Part shown: piece after piece, positions 26,953 to 36,375 of the stretch | Layout of the letters: each line of letters begins with the position of its first letter | How positions within the stretch are numbered: position 1 is the first letter of the stretch | Assembly: GCF_000152845.1 (NCBI RefSeq) | Contig: NZ_CH902584.1 | Coordinates: 543,239-607,238, forward strand | Direction of reading: 5' to 3' | Source of the DNA: Roseovarius sp. 217 | Lineage (GTDB): Bacteria > Pseudomonadota > Alphaproteobacteria > Rhodobacterales > Rhodobacteraceae | Length of the DNA: 64,000 bases | The notes under the pieces: generated by a model | Database searches by the model: none | What the model was told of the DNA's origin: nothing | What the model saw: only the letters and a program-made list of their open reading frames with translations | Program-made: the position numbers and the translations under genes

Positions 26953-27750
26953 ATGCCAATAGACCGAAGGGACATGACGCTTGAAACTGCTGCCAGCGGG
27001 TCCGTGCCCGCACGCATTCTCAATTGCTCGGCACAATGCACCTCTGCACCGATCCTGCTTTTCTTTCGCGGCTGTGCATTTCAGGGCGACAAAAACGAGG
27101 CCAACCTCGTTGCGGAGACCATTGCTGGGACGGGAATAACCGTCGTCATACCAGATTGCTGCGGCGTGTCGGGAAGCGTGTTTCCCAGCCCGCTTGAAAC
27201 CGGCTTTGCGGTACTGTCCCATCTGGCACGGAAACGCGCGGGCCTTGGCACAAGGAAATCTCCCTTGCTGGTTTGTGGTGTGGAATCCGGCGGAAACCTC
27301 GCGGCGGCGGTTGCGCTCAAGGCCCGGGACCATTGCGAACATGCTTTGGACGGCCAGGTCCTGCTGTCACCCTTGCTTGACCCATATATGGGCTCGGCCT
27401 CGATCCGCAGCGGCGCGCCCCTCGACATGCGGAACCGCTGGACAGAGGGGTGGAGTCACTATCTGAGCGGCGGTTTGTGCCACCCCTACGCGGCACCCCG
27501 AACCTGTTCCAGGCTGGCTGGCGTCGCACCAGCCCTGGTCGTCACGTCCGAAGACGACCCGCTGCACGACGAGACACTCGCCTATGCGGTGGCGCTGATC
27601 GCTGCAAACGTCAAGGTCAGCCAACACATTCTTCCCGCCGGGATGGGGTGGCCCTCGATCTATGGCTGCAAGGGCGACTCACCCGTAACTTGGCAAGAGA
27701 GCCTCACCAGGCAGTTTTCCGACTTTTTGAATTCGCTCAACAACCAGTGA
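26953..27750 (+). CDS. Alpha/beta-hydrolase-fold protein with incomplete catalytic site
   Basis: A 265-residue hydrolase of the HSL/Abhydrolase_3 type. The nucleophile elbow G-V-E-Ser112-G-G and Asp202 (SEDDPLHDE) are present, but the oxyanion HGG is RGC (39-41) and no His occurs in the position of the usual HGF (GMGWPSIYG instead). It may be catalytically weak or act as a binding protein. It sits between LysR and the RND adaptor, 68 bp before the adaptor gene, and is probably co-transcribed with the pump. Confidence 0.7.
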   Translation: MPIDRRDMTLETAASGSVPARILNCSAQCTSAPILLFFRGCAFQGDKNEANLVAETIAGTGITVVIPDCCGVSGSVFPSPLETGFAVLSHLARKRAGLGTRKSPLLVCGVESGGNLAAAVALKARDHCEHALDGQVLLSPLLDPYMGSASIRSGAPLDMRNRWTEGWSHYLSGGLCHPYAAPRTCSRLAGVAPALVVTSEDDPLHDETLAYAVALIAANVKVSQHILPAGMGWPSIYGCKGDSPVTWQESLTRQFSDFLNSLNNQ

Positions 27751-27818
27751 CAGTTTGACCGCGCCTCGACGGGGCGCGCGACCACTGGCCGCTTTTGTCC
27801 AGATCAAAGGAAAGATTG

Positions 27819-29009
27819 ATGAAACCGAGAAACAATCACTGGGCCTTCGCGGGCGCCAGCCTGGCAATTGTCGTCTCCCTTGCGGCGGGAACGGCGTTGA
27901 TGGACTTCCCCGCAACCAAATCTGCGATCGCGGCGGAAACGCAGGCCGAAGCCCCTGCGGTGCCTGTGACTGTAGCGGAAGTGACCAGCAAGAAGGTCGC
28001 GCTGTGGGAGAATTTTTCTGGCCGTCTGGAGGCCGTCGACCGGGTTCAGATCCGGTCGCGGGTCAGCGGCACAATACAGTCGGTGGATTTCCGCGAAGGG
28101 TCGTATGTCAAGGCCGGCGACTTGCTGTTCACCATTGATCCCGAACCTTTCGAGACAGCCGTCACCCGGCACGACGGTCAAGTGGCCCTCGCCAAAGCCC
28201 AGCTTGACCTGGCCCAATTGGAACTCGACCGGGGCGCCAAGCTCATCAAGAACCGGACCATTCCCCAAAGCGTCCTTGATCAACGGCAAAATACCGTCTT
28301 GCAAGCCCAGGCGAACCTGCGCACCGCCACAGCGGCCCTGAGATCTGCAAACCTCGAACTCGGCTACACGCAGGTCCGCGCGCCGATCTCAGGCCGTGTC
28401 GGCAAGATTGAAATCACCGCCGGAAACCTGATCGCTGGCGGCGCTACTTCGCTCACGCTGACCACGCTCGTGTCCGTCGATCCCATCTATGCAAGCTTCA
28501 ACGCGGACGAAGACCTGATCTCCGAATTGCTTGCCAAGCTACCACGCGGCGTCGGCACCATGCCCCCGCTCGATCTTGTTCCGGTTGAGATCGAAACCGG
28601 TAACGTAAGCGGCAATCCGGTCAAAGGCAGGCTTCAGCTTATCGACAACGAAGTCGATGCCGCCAGCGGTACCATCGCTGTCAGGGCCGTTTTCGACAAC
28701 CCGGACGGACTGCTCTTCCCCGGCCAGTTTGTTCGCGTCCGCATGGGCGAACCGTTGCTCGAAGACAAGATCCTAGTCAGTGAACGCGCAATCGGCACTG
28801 ATCAGGACAAGAAGTTTGTCTATGTCGTCGACGTCGACAACAGGGTCAATTACCGCGCCGTGGAACTTGGCCGCAACGCCGAAGGCCAGAAGATCGTCGA
28901 ACAGGGCCTGACGCCGGGCGAGCGGATCGTGGTCAACGGCCTGCAACGGATCAGGCCTGGTGCGCTGGTCGATCCCCAAGCTCAGGAAAAGATCGCCTCG
29001 GTGAACTAA
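27819..29009 (+). CDS. RND efflux periplasmic adaptor (membrane fusion protein)
   Basis: A 396-residue adaptor (MexE/OqxA type). An N-terminal signal/anchor segment ends near AIAAE. The lipoyl/barrel halves are VTVAEVTSKKVALWENFSGR, VQIRSRVSGTIQSVDFREGS and LGYTQVRAPISGRVGKIEI, with a helical hairpin between them. No lipobox Cys is seen. AAAGGA before the ATG at 27819 decides the start. It links the inner-membrane RND pump to an outer-membrane channel, but no channel gene is present nearby. Confidence 0.9.
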   Translation: MKPRNNHWAFAGASLAIVVSLAAGTALMDFPATKSAIAAETQAEAPAVPVTVAEVTSKKVALWENFSGRLEAVDRVQIRSRVSGTIQSVDFREGSYVKAGDLLFTIDPEPFETAVTRHDGQVALAKAQLDLAQLELDRGAKLIKNRTIPQSVLDQRQNTVLQAQANLRTATAALRSANLELGYTQVRAPISGRVGKIEITAGNLIAGGATSLTLTTLVSVDPIYASFNADEDLISELLAKLPRGVGTMPPLDLVPVEIETGNVSGNPVKGRLQLIDNEVDAASGTIAVRAVFDNPDGLLFPGQFVRVRMGEPLLEDKILVSERAIGTDQDKKFVYVVDVDNRVNYRAVELGRNAEGQKIVEQGLTPGERIVVNGLQRIRPGALVDPQAQEKIASVN

Positions 29010-29124
29010 CCCTGCGCGGCCAGGCGTCGCGGCACGCACCAAACACGAAATGCATTTTTCCGATGGCCGCCTGCCACCGGATTGGCTCCGCCTGTCTCAA
29101 TCCTCCCCTTGAAGGACATGGAAA

Positions 29125-32100
29125 ATGAATATCTCCAGACTTTTTATTGACCGCCCGGTCTTTGCGGCTGTGCTGTCACTCCTGATCCTGCTGGGTGGCC
29201 TGATCAGCATACCAAACCTGCCGATCTCCGAATATCCCGAGGTGGTCCCCCCCTCGATCGTCGTCAGGGCGACCTATCCCGGCGCGAACCCCAAGGTGAT
29301 TGCGGAAACCGTCGCAACGCCGCTCGAGGAACAGATCAATGGTGTCGAAGGCATGCTCTATATGTCTAGCCAGGCGACCTCTGATGGTGTGCTGACACTG
29401 ACGGTGACCTTCGAGCTGGGAACCGACGCAGACCAGGCGCAGCAGCTTGTCCAGAACCGCGTCTCCCAGGCCGAACCTCGCCTTCCCGCCGAAGTCAGGA
29501 GCCTTGGTGTCTCGACTGTGAAAAGCTCGCCGGACCTGATGATGGTGGTGCACCTGACCTCTCCGAACGACCGTTACGACATCACTTATCTTCGTAACTA
29601 CGCGGTCCTAAACATCAAAGACCGGCTGGCACGGATCGACGGTGTCGGCCAGGTTCAGGTGTTCGGGTCGGGCGACTATTCTATGCGGGTCTGGATAGAC
29701 CCCCAAAAGGCGGCTCAATACGATCTGGCCGCCAGCGATATCACCAATGCCATTCGCGAACAGAACGTTCAGGCCGCCGCCGGCATTATCGGCGCGTCGC
29801 CGAACGTGGACGGCGTCGACTTGCAACTCAGCGTCAATGCACAGGGCCGCTTGCAGACGCCAGAGGATTTCGGGAACATTATCGTGCGCACCGGCGAGAC
29901 CGGCCAGGTCACACGCCTGCACGATGTCGCCCGGATCGAACTCGGTGCGGCGGACTATTCACTGCGCTCGCTCTTGGATGGCAAAGCCGCCGTTGCCTTG
30001 CCAGTGTTCCAGTCTCCTGGTTCCAACGCGATCGCGATCTCGAACGAGGTGCTAACCACCATGGAAGAGCTTGAGGAGGCGATGCCGGACGATGTCGAAT
30101 TCGAGATCGTCTACGACACCACCAAGTTCGTCCGCTCCTCTATTGAGAAAGTCGTGCACACGCTGCTGGAAGCCGTCGCACTTGTGGTCATCGTGGTCAT
30201 CGTATTCCTGCAAACCTGGCGCGCCTCAATCATTCCGTTGATCGCCGTCCCTGTTTCGATCGTCGGCACATTCGGCGTCATGTATGTGTTCGGCTTTTCC
30301 ATCAACGCGCTCAGCCTCTTCGGCCTCGTGCTCGCCATCGGCATCGTCGTGGATGACGCCATCGTCGTCGTCGAAAACGTCGAACGGAACATCGAGAACG
30401 GCCTCAACCCGCGCCAGGCGACCTACAAGGCCATGAAAGAGGTCTCCGGGCCGATCATCGCGATCGCACTGGTGCTGGTGGCAGTCTTCGTTCCTCTGGC
30501 GTTCATCTCTGGTCTGTCCGGCCAATTCTTTCGCCAGTTCGCCCTGACAATCGCGATTTCCACGGTGATATCCGCGATCAATTCGCTGACTTTGTCCCCG
30601 GCTTTGGCTGCGCTTCTGCTCAAGGACCATCACGCCCCCAAGGACTGGCTGACAAAGGGAATGGACCGGCTGTTCGGATGGTTCTTCCGAGCGTTCAACA
30701 AGGCGTTCGGCGCAGGGTCCAATGCCTATGGCCACAGTATCGGTGGCTTGCTGTCCCGCAAGAGTCTCGTCATGGTCGTCTACCTTGCACTTGCTGGCAC
30801 GACATACGGCCTCTTTACGTCCATTCCCGGCGGCTTCGTGCCCGCGCAGGACAAGCAGTATCTCATCGGCTTCGCCCAACTTCCCGACGCTGCCACGCTC
30901 GATCGTACCGAGGACGTCATCCGCCGCATGAGCGAGATCGCGCTGGAACAGCCCGGCGTCGAACATGCGGTCGCATTTCCAGGTCTTTCGATCAACGGCT
31001 TCACGAATTCCTCGAATGCGGGCATCGTTTTCGCAACGCTGACAGACTTTGAGGAACGCCAATCTCCCGAGCTTTCAGGGGATGCGATCGCGATGCAACT
31101 TAACCAGAAATTCGGCTCCATTCAGGATGCCTTCATCGCCATGTTCTCGCCCCCTCCCGTGCAGGGGCTGGGAACGACCGGGGGCTTCAAGCTGCAAATC
31201 GAGGATCGTGCAGGCCTCGGGTTCGACGTACTCGACAGCGCCAATAAGGCGTTCCTGGCCCAAGCATACCAAGCGCCCGAACTGGCCGGATTGTTCTCCA
31301 GCTTCCAGATCAACGTCCCGCAGCTCTACGCAGATCTCGACCGCACAAAGGCCGAGCAGCTGGGCGTTTCGGTGACAGACGTCTTCGACACGCTGCAAAT
31401 CTATCTCGGGTCGCTTTACGTGAACGACTTCAACGCATTCGGCCGGACCTACTCGGTCCGGGTTCAGGCGGATGCAAAATACCGCGCTCACGCAGACGAC
31501 GTCGGACAATTCGAGGTCCGCTCCCGAACTGGAGAGATGATCCCCCTTTCCGCCCTGCTCGATGTGTACCCGACCACGGGGCCGGACCGGGTCACACGGT
31601 ATAACGGTTACCTTGCCGCCGACGTCAATGGCGGCCCCGCCCCCGGATTTTCCTCGGGGCAGGCCCAGGACGCCGTCGAAAGGATCGCCGCAGAAACCCT
31701 GCCGAAAGGGGTCGCGTTCGAATGGACCGAACTGACCTACCAGCAAATCCTCGCCGGCAACTCCGAGGTGTTGGTCTTCCCTCTGATCCTGCTGCTGGTG
31801 TTCCTGGTTCTGGCCGCGCAGTACGAAAGCATGACGCTGCCAATCGCGATCATAATGATCGTCCCTATGGGGGTGATGGCCGCATTGACCGGCATCTGGC
31901 TCACAGGGGGGGACAACAATGTCTTCACCCAGATCGGTCTGGTTGTCTTGATCGGGCTCTCGGTAAAGAACGCTATCCTTATCGTCGAGTTTGCACGAGA
32001 GCTTGAGATAGAAGGCAAGACGCCGGTCGAGGCCGCGATCGAAGCCAGCCGCCTGCGCCTGCGCCCGATCCTGATGACCTCGATTGCCTTCATCTTGGGC

Positions 32101-32298
32101 GTGCTGCCGCTCGTTTTGTCGACAGGGGCAGGCGCGGAAATGCGCGTCGCAATGGGCGTTGCGGTTTTCGCGGGCATGATTGGCGTGACCGTCTTTGGTA
32201 TCTTCATGACACCTGTCTTCTATGTGCTGTTGCGCAAATTGGTGGCCAACCGTCCAATAGCGCGGCATGACCATCAGCAAGAGCGCAAGGTGATCTGA
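29125..32298 (+). CDS. RND efflux permease, MexF/OqxB type (AcrB family)
   Basis: A 1057-residue inner-membrane pump of the HAE1 class. It starts NISRLFIDRPVFAAVLSLLI and has the proton-relay GIVVDDAIVVVENVERNI in TM4. The large periplasmic loops start with SEYPEVVPPSIVVRATYPGA and continue with FGSGDYSMRVWIDPQK. It is closest in pattern to MexF and OqxB, which export chloramphenicol, quinolones and other amphiphiles. The stop at 32298 lies only 19 bp before IS debris, and no outer-membrane factor follows. Confidence 0.95.
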   Translation: MNISRLFIDRPVFAAVLSLLILLGGLISIPNLPISEYPEVVPPSIVVRATYPGANPKVIAETVATPLEEQINGVEGMLYMSSQATSDGVLTLTVTFELGTDADQAQQLVQNRVSQAEPRLPAEVRSLGVSTVKSSPDLMMVVHLTSPNDRYDITYLRNYAVLNIKDRLARIDGVGQVQVFGSGDYSMRVWIDPQKAAQYDLAASDITNAIREQNVQAAAGIIGASPNVDGVDLQLSVNAQGRLQTPEDFGNIIVRTGETGQVTRLHDVARIELGAADYSLRSLLDGKAAVALPVFQSPGSNAIAISNEVLTTMEELEEAMPDDVEFEIVYDTTKFVRSSIEKVVHTLLEAVALVVIVVIVFLQTWRASIIPLIAVPVSIVGTFGVMYVFGFSINALSLFGLVLAIGIVVDDAIVVVENVERNIENGLNPRQATYKAMKEVSGPIIAIALVLVAVFVPLAFISGLSGQFFRQFALTIAISTVISAINSLTLSPALAALLLKDHHAPKDWLTKGMDRLFGWFFRAFNKAFGAGSNAYGHSIGGLLSRKSLVMVVYLALAGTTYGLFTSIPGGFVPAQDKQYLIGFAQLPDAATLDRTEDVIRRMSEIALEQPGVEHAVAFPGLSINGFTNSSNAGIVFATLTDFEERQSPELSGDAIAMQLNQKFGSIQDAFIAMFSPPPVQGLGTTGGFKLQIEDRAGLGFDVLDSANKAFLAQAYQAPELAGLFSSFQINVPQLYADLDRTKAEQLGVSVTDVFDTLQIYLGSLYVNDFNAFGRTYSVRVQADAKYRAHADDVGQFEVRSRTGEMIPLSALLDVYPTTGPDRVTRYNGYLAADVNGGPAPGFSSGQAQDAVERIAAETLPKGVAFEWTELTYQQILAGNSEVLVFPLILLLVFLVLAAQYESMTLPIAIIMIVPMGVMAALTGIWLTGGDNNVFTQIGLVVLIGLSVKNAILIVEFARELEIEGKTPVEAAIEASRLRLRPILMTSIAFILGVLPLVLSTGAGAEMRVAMGVAVFAGMIGVTVFGIFMTPVFYVLLRKLVANRPIARHDHQQERKVI

Positions 32299-32317
32299 AC
32301 CTGATACGCTCTGTGCG

Positions 32318-32343
32318 GGGAGTGGGCAAAACTTGGTGGTCGA
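32318..32343 (+). repeat. Solitary ISKra4 left end
   Basis: The 26 bases are identical to the left terminus of the ISKra4 element at 6404, beginning GGGAGTGGGCAAAACTTGG. No ISKra4 transposase follows. The copy is cut off after about 40 bp by an IS6-like element beginning at 32360. Confidence 0.75.
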
Positions 32344-32359
32344 TGTGATAGGTTGAGTT

Positions 32360-32672
32360 GGGACCGTCAAGTTGTTGCCGACAGATCGAGAGGAGCGGCG
32401 GTTCTGGGTGTCACGAAGGGATGCTGTTTGCGCAGGTGTTCCAAATTTTCCAACCCACGCCCTAATCGCCGCTTTGCTGACAACACTACCGCGCTCGGCG
32501 AGCAGATACTCAACGTCGCGCAAGCTAAGAGCAAAGCGGTCGTCTGCCCAAACAGCGTAGGATATGATGGAGCGCGGGAAACGGTAGCCTTTCAGGCAGG
32601 GTGTGGAAATCTGCCTGATCATCAGACCGCGCGACTGGCCAACGAGACGACCCTCAACAACTTGACGATCCC
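32360..32672 (-). mobile_element. Internally deleted IS6-family element
   Basis: A 313-bp remnant has 18-bp ends GGGACCGTCAAGTTGTTG (32360-32377) and the near-complement at 32655-32672. Inside, the minus strand from the ATG at 32622 encodes the IS6/IS26 transposase N terminus: CLKGYRFPRSIISYAVWA, RFALSLRDVEYLLAERG and IRAWVGKFG, about 60 residues. The DDE core is deleted. No 8-bp target duplication is left. Confidence 0.75.
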
Positions 32673-32816
32673 TCGGCACCATAGTCGCCGCGTGCCGCCT
32701 TGTTGACTTGACTGTCAGCGGCGCGTTCGACGGCGAGTCATACGACGGTTAGAGGGCAAACTGGCATCTAACGCTCAGGCGCATTGATTGCCGATCAGGT
32801 CCCAAGCGGCGGGCAA

Positions 32817-32837
32817 ATGATACCCATATGATACCCA
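32817..32837. repeat. Tandem ATGATACCCA motif near tRNA-Phe
   Basis: ATGATACCCA occurs at 32817-32826 and again at 32828-32837, an exact 11-bp period, about 70 bp from the 3' end of tRNA-Phe. Such direct repeats close to a tRNA end may be recombination-protein sites of a lost integrative element. No integrase is visible, so this is weak. Confidence 0.35.
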
Positions 32838-32905
32838 AGCAATTCTGGCCCAGTAACCGGCTGCCAACATACTGTTCGTAACTATTTGTTATTTATATGT
32901 AAAAA

Positions 32906-32980
32906 TGGTGCCCGGGGGCGGAATCGAACCACCGACACGAGGATTTTCAATCCACTGCTCTACCCCTGAGCTACCCGGGC
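32906..32980 (-). tRNA. tRNA-Phe (GAA anticodon)
   Basis: The minus strand from 32980 folds as a complete tRNA: acceptor GCCCGGG pairing with CCCGGGC, D arm with AGCTCAGGGGTAGAGC, anticodon loop TTGAAAA giving GAA, T arm with GGTTCGATTCC, discriminator A and encoded CCA (75 nt). Its 3' end faces the IS debris and accessory genes, while the 5' side faces the infA-yacG core block. tRNA 3' ends are common integration sites. Confidence 0.95.
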
Positions 32981-33057
32981 ATGGGAGAAGGCTTGGCCTT
33001 CGGGTGGATGCGTTCTAGGCGAGCGCGCGCGGGGTGTCCAGAGGGTATGAGCAAAAT

Positions 33058-33240
33058 TCAATGGGGTTTTTGCAGCTCTTGCTCCAAGGCGTCGATGGCC
33101 TCTTCCAGATCGGCGGGCTCTGTGGAGGGAACAGCGTAATCGCCCGCAAACCATTTGCCGAGATCAATGTCAGCACAGCGCCGCGAGCAGAAGGGGCGGT
33201 AGGCGGGGTCAGTCTTTTTCTGGCAGATAGGACAGGTCAT
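33058..33240 (-). CDS. yacG: DNA gyrase inhibitor / zinc protein YacG
   Basis: A 60-residue zinc protein with C3-x2-C6 and C18-x3-C22 ([23 protein letters not shown]). In E. coli YacG binds GyrB and limits gyrase. It overlaps the RNase E/G stop by ATGA and is the last gene of the infA operon, just before tRNA-Phe. Confidence 0.93.
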   Translation of the reverse strand: MTCPICQKKTDPAYRPFCSRRCADIDLGKWFAGDYAVPSTEPADLEEAIDALEQELQKPH

Positions 33241-34262
33241 TTGAATAGGTCGGTCAGAGGCAGGCGGTCACGTTTGCGTTGCAACTCAAAGTGCCCCAGA
33301 GGTGTCCAGCCCACAAGCGCAGTTTCTGTCGCATCCTGACGAAACGTGGCGCGGAGAACGGATTCGAAGGTGCGGCGGTCTTTTTTGGGCATTGGTGCAA
33401 GATCGAGAGTGATCTGCCCCCCCAAGCCCCGCAGGCGCAACTGGCGCGGAAGGTCGCGGGCCACGGCGATGTTGGCCTTGAGCCCGGCCGCAAGACTGGC
33501 GTCTCCGCCAGTGTTGACATCCACGGCCACAAGCGCCCGGGTAGGCTCGATATAATATGATCCGCCACCAGGCAGGGGCACCTGAGAGTCACTGAGTGCC
33601 CCAATCTGGTCGAGCACGCCACTTGTTGCGAAGGAGCCGGGGGTGGTCATCACATCGGAGGGGGCCACCCAGTCGCGCCACGCAAGGGTATGGGGACCAT
33701 CGCCTTCGGTCAGGGTCTCAGGCTCGGACCCTGTAGCATCGGCCAGAACGGCTTCGGCCAGCTCGCACATTGCGCGAATATCCTCTGCTATATCAGAGGC
33801 TTCGGCTGTATCACATGAGGAGCGCAAGATCAGGCCCATCGCACTCTGCCCCATCTCGGCGTGGGCGATTTCGAGGAGAGAATCGCGCAGGTCCTCGTCC
33901 TTTATCGAACGAGAGATATTGAGACCCGGCGCGTCAGGGGTGACGATTGCGTAACGGCTCTTGAAGAGAATAGTGCTTGTCACAGGCAGCGCCTTGCCTA
34001 GTTCGGCATAGCCCGTGACTTGCACCAGTAGCGGTTGACCGGGGGCCAAGCCTTTGATCTGGCGCAGGAAAGCGGACCCATCCGGGGTGCGCAGGAACAT
34101 GCCGCCCTGGCCTTTGACGGGCCGGTCGGCGATGGCGCGATAGATGGCACCGGGGCGCGGTTGATCCGAGTCGATCAGCAGATCCTCAAGTCGCCCGCCG
34201 ACCAACAGGGCCGCGGCCTCGGCGCCGTTCAGATGGTCGAGCGCGATGGTGCGCAGGGTCAT
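33237..34262 (-). CDS. Short ribonuclease E/G family protein
   Basis: A 341-residue RNase E/G homologue, well short of RNase G (489 in E. coli). It keeps the S1-like N-terminal region, the [14 protein letters not shown]ase I-like metal site, and [20 protein letters not shown], but lacks the zinc-link CPxC and the small domain for tetramer assembly. In Rhodobacterales such a short form is commonly found between maf and yacG, separate from full-length RNase E. RNA cleavage by it is likely but not shown here. It overlaps both neighbours by ATGA. Confidence 0.85.
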   Translation of the reverse strand: MTLRTIALDHLNGAEAAALLVGGRLEDLLIDSDQPRPGAIYRAIADRPVKGQGGMFLRTPDGSAFLRQIKGLAPGQPLLVQVTGYAELGKALPVTSTILFKSRYAIVTPDAPGLNISRSIKDEDLRDSLLEIAHAEMGQSAMGLILRSSCDTAEASDIAEDIRAMCELAEAVLADATGSEPETLTEGDGPHTLAWRDWVAPSDVMTTPGSFATSGVLDQIGALSDSQVPLPGGGSYYIEPTRALVAVDVNTGGDASLAAGLKANIAVARDLPRQLRLRGLGGQITLDLAPMPKKDRRTFESVLRATFRQDATETALVGWTPLGHFELQRKRDRLPLTDLFK

Positions 34263-34837
34263 GGGGTGTCCTTCCAGAGAGGGTAGCCCGCGGCGCGCAA
34301 GAGGCCAGCCGTTTCAGTGAGTGGCAAGCCGACAACAGCGGTGAAAGAGCCCTGAATCCAAGGGATTAACGCGCCTGCAGGACCTTGGATGCCATAGCCG
34401 CCCGCCTTGCCCTGCCAATCGTTGGTGGCAAGGTAGGCGTTGAGGTCCTCATCCGAGAGACGCTTCATCTGCACGGTGGTCACGACGTCACGCTCCCATA
34501 TGCGCGCACCGCGCCGGACGGCCACTGCGGTGACCACACGGTGTCGCCGACCGGACAGGGCGAGCAGAAATTGTGCCGCTTCGCCAATATCTTGCGGCTT
34601 GCCAAGAATGCGGCGCCCAAGCGCCACGGTGGTGTCGGCGCAGAGCACGATATCGCCCGCATCCGCCGAAACCGCCCATGCCTTTTGCCGCGCCATACGG
34701 GCGCAATAGGGGCGGGGCAATTCGGCCTTGGCGGGGGTTTCGTCGATCTCGGGCGGGCGGATGTCATCCGCCACCACCCCGATCTGCGCCAACAGATCGC
34801 GGCGGCGCGGGCTGCCAGATCCGAGGATCAGTTTCAT
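34259..34837 (-). CDS. maf: Maf family nucleoside-triphosphate pyrophosphatase
   Basis: A 192-residue Maf protein: [18 protein letters not shown] at 3-20, [24 protein letters not shown] with the catalytic Asp, and [16 protein letters not shown]. It hydrolyses non-canonical or excess dTTP/UTP-type nucleotides and prevents their incorporation. It overlaps both neighbours by ATGA in the infA operon. Confidence 0.93.
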   Translation of the reverse strand: MKLILGSGSPRRRDLLAQIGVVADDIRPPEIDETPAKAELPRPYCARMARQKAWAVSADAGDIVLCADTTVALGRRILGKPQDIGEAAQFLLALSGRRHRVVTAVAVRRGARIWERDVVTTVQMKRLSDEDLNAYLATNDWQGKAGGYGIQGPAGALIPWIQGSFTAVVGLPLTETAGLLRAAGYPLWKDTP

Positions 34838-35025
34838 TCCAACTTTGCCTCATCTTGCATCATGGCGGCGCGTTCGCGCAGGCGCACACCCAAGGAAAAG
34901 GCGGCAGAATCGAGGATCGCCTTAGCATGCGGATCGTTCATTTCCTGAGCTAATTCATGCACATAAGAGACCGCCTCTTTGGAGGCTGCCCGAAACGCCT
35001 GAACATACTCGGGGCTGCGCGCCAA
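34834..35025 (-). CDS. Small conserved protein between infA and maf
   Basis: A 63-residue, mostly helical, Glu/Ala-rich protein that I do not recognise. It starts most likely at a TTG (35025), 2 nt after the infA stop; no ATG lies before residue 29. It overlaps maf by ATGA. Its conserved place in a translation/nucleotide-pool operon suggests a housekeeping accessory role, which is inference. Confidence 0.65.
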   Translation of the reverse strand: MARSPEYVQAFRAASKEAVSYVHELAQEMNDPHAKAILDSAAFSLGVRLRERAAMMQDEAKLE

Positions 35026-35027
35026 AC

Positions 35028-35246
35028 TTACTTGAAGCGATAGTTGATCCGACCCTTGGTCAGATCGTAGGGGGTCATTTCCACCTGAACTTTGTCGCCC
35101 GCGAGAACGCGGATGCGGTTCTTGCGCATTTTGCCTGCCGTATGTGCGATGATCTCATGGCCGTTTTCAAGCTCGACCCTGAATGTCGCGTTGGGCAGGA
35201 GTTCCTTGACGACACCGGGAAATTCGAGCGTGTCTTCCTTGGCCAT
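35028..35246 (-). CDS. infA: Translation initiation factor IF-1
   Basis: A 72-residue OB-fold protein with the exact family length: [60 protein letters not shown] and the terminal GRINYRFK. It blocks the ribosomal A site during initiation. It heads the infA-maf-RNase-yacG operon. GGAG lies upstream of the ATG. Confidence 0.98.
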   Translation of the reverse strand: MAKEDTLEFPGVVKELLPNATFRVELENGHEIIAHTAGKMRKNRIRVLAGDKVQVEMTPYDLTKGRINYRFK

Positions 35247-35329
35247 GGTCTCTCCTTGATATGGCGCCCCGCCGTTTTGCGGAACGCGCTAGTAAATGCG
35301 CCTGTTTTGCGCGGTTTTCAAGGGTCTAA

Positions 35330-36214
35330 TCACCGCAGACGTTCAGATGTGACCGTGACGTCGCGCCCCTGTTGATCGTCCCAATGGCGGCGGTTGAGGA
35401 CGACCCCGTCGGCGCGGACATGGGCGATGCGGTCCAGATCGACCTCGGCATAGGTCCAGCCGGGGCGGTTGAGCGTGCCCTCGGCAATGACCCCCGTGGG
35501 CGGAAACCCTGTATCTGGAGGGCCAAAGACGCCACCCATACCACAATTGGTGTCCACTGCCGGAGACCAATCCGCTGTGCCTACGGTCGAGGCCATGACG
35601 GTTACGCATTGCATCTCGAGGGCGCGGGCCATGGCACCGATCCGGACGCGGGAATAGCCAGTCAGCGCCTCTGTGCAGGAGGGCACGAGGATCAGGTCGG
35701 CATCGGCCAAGGCCTTGCCCAGCAAAGGAAATTCGCTATCGTAACAGATCAGGATACCGATCTTGCCGAGGCTTGTATCAAACAGGCGCAGCGGGCCGCC
35801 GGGCGCAACATGCCATTCCTCGCGCTCGAACCGGGTCATGATCTGTTTGTCCTGTGCGGCGCGGGCGCCGGTGGGGGTAAAGAGCATGGCGCGATTTACT
35901 GGGCGTGCTCCTAAATCCGGGTCGAACACGGGGGCTGAAGCGCCCAAAATGTGTAGGCCATGCTTGGTTGCAAGCTCCGCGTGCAGATCGTAAACCTCTG
36001 ATATAACGTCAGAAACGGCGTGCAAAGAGCGTTCCAGATCGCCTGCGGCCTCAGTGCCAGCGAGCATGGCCAATTCCATCGAGCCATATTCAGGAAAGAC
36101 GGCAAGATCCGCCCCCTGCCGGGCCGCCTCGGCCACCCAATCGGTGAGTTTGCGGCGATACTCGGCCCAAGAGGTGAGTGCGTCGAGCGGATAGGCGGCG
36201 GTGGCGATTTTCAT
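35330..36214 (-). CDS. Carbon-nitrogen hydrolase (nitrilase superfamily)
   Basis: A 294-residue nitrilase-fold amidohydrolase. The catalytic Glu42 (VFPEYGSME), Lys123 (QDKQIMTRFE) and Cys157 (ILICYDSEFP) are all in place. The family cleaves amides or nitriles; the substrate is unknown. It is monocistronic, 83 bp upstream of infA in the same direction. Confidence 0.9.
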   Translation of the reverse strand: MKIATAAYPLDALTSWAEYRRKLTDWVAEAARQGADLAVFPEYGSMELAMLAGTEAAGDLERSLHAVSDVISEVYDLHAELATKHGLHILGASAPVFDPDLGARPVNRAMLFTPTGARAAQDKQIMTRFEREEWHVAPGGPLRLFDTSLGKIGILICYDSEFPLLGKALADADLILVPSCTEALTGYSRVRIGAMARALEMQCVTVMASTVGTADWSPAVDTNCGMGGVFGPPDTGFPPTGVIAEGTLNRPGWTYAEVDLDRIAHVRADGVVLNRRHWDDQQGRDVTVTSERLR

Positions 36215-36375
36215 GCGGTGCGCTCCGGGCTGAGATCGGTTGTAACCTTTGTAAGGTTCTAGAGGTGATTTTGTAAGGTCTCGGATCGGTTTTGTCCCGA
36301 CCGCTCGGTCGGGGCAACGATTTCTTAACCGGCGTCTGTCAGGTTCGTCTCATCGGGCAAGGCATGAGGCGGGCA

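Noticed and set aside
31075..32682. A 535-codon minus-strand frame antisense to the RND pump
   Set aside because: Only its first 60 or so residues (IS6 transposase N terminus) look real; the rest is the shadow of the pump gene.
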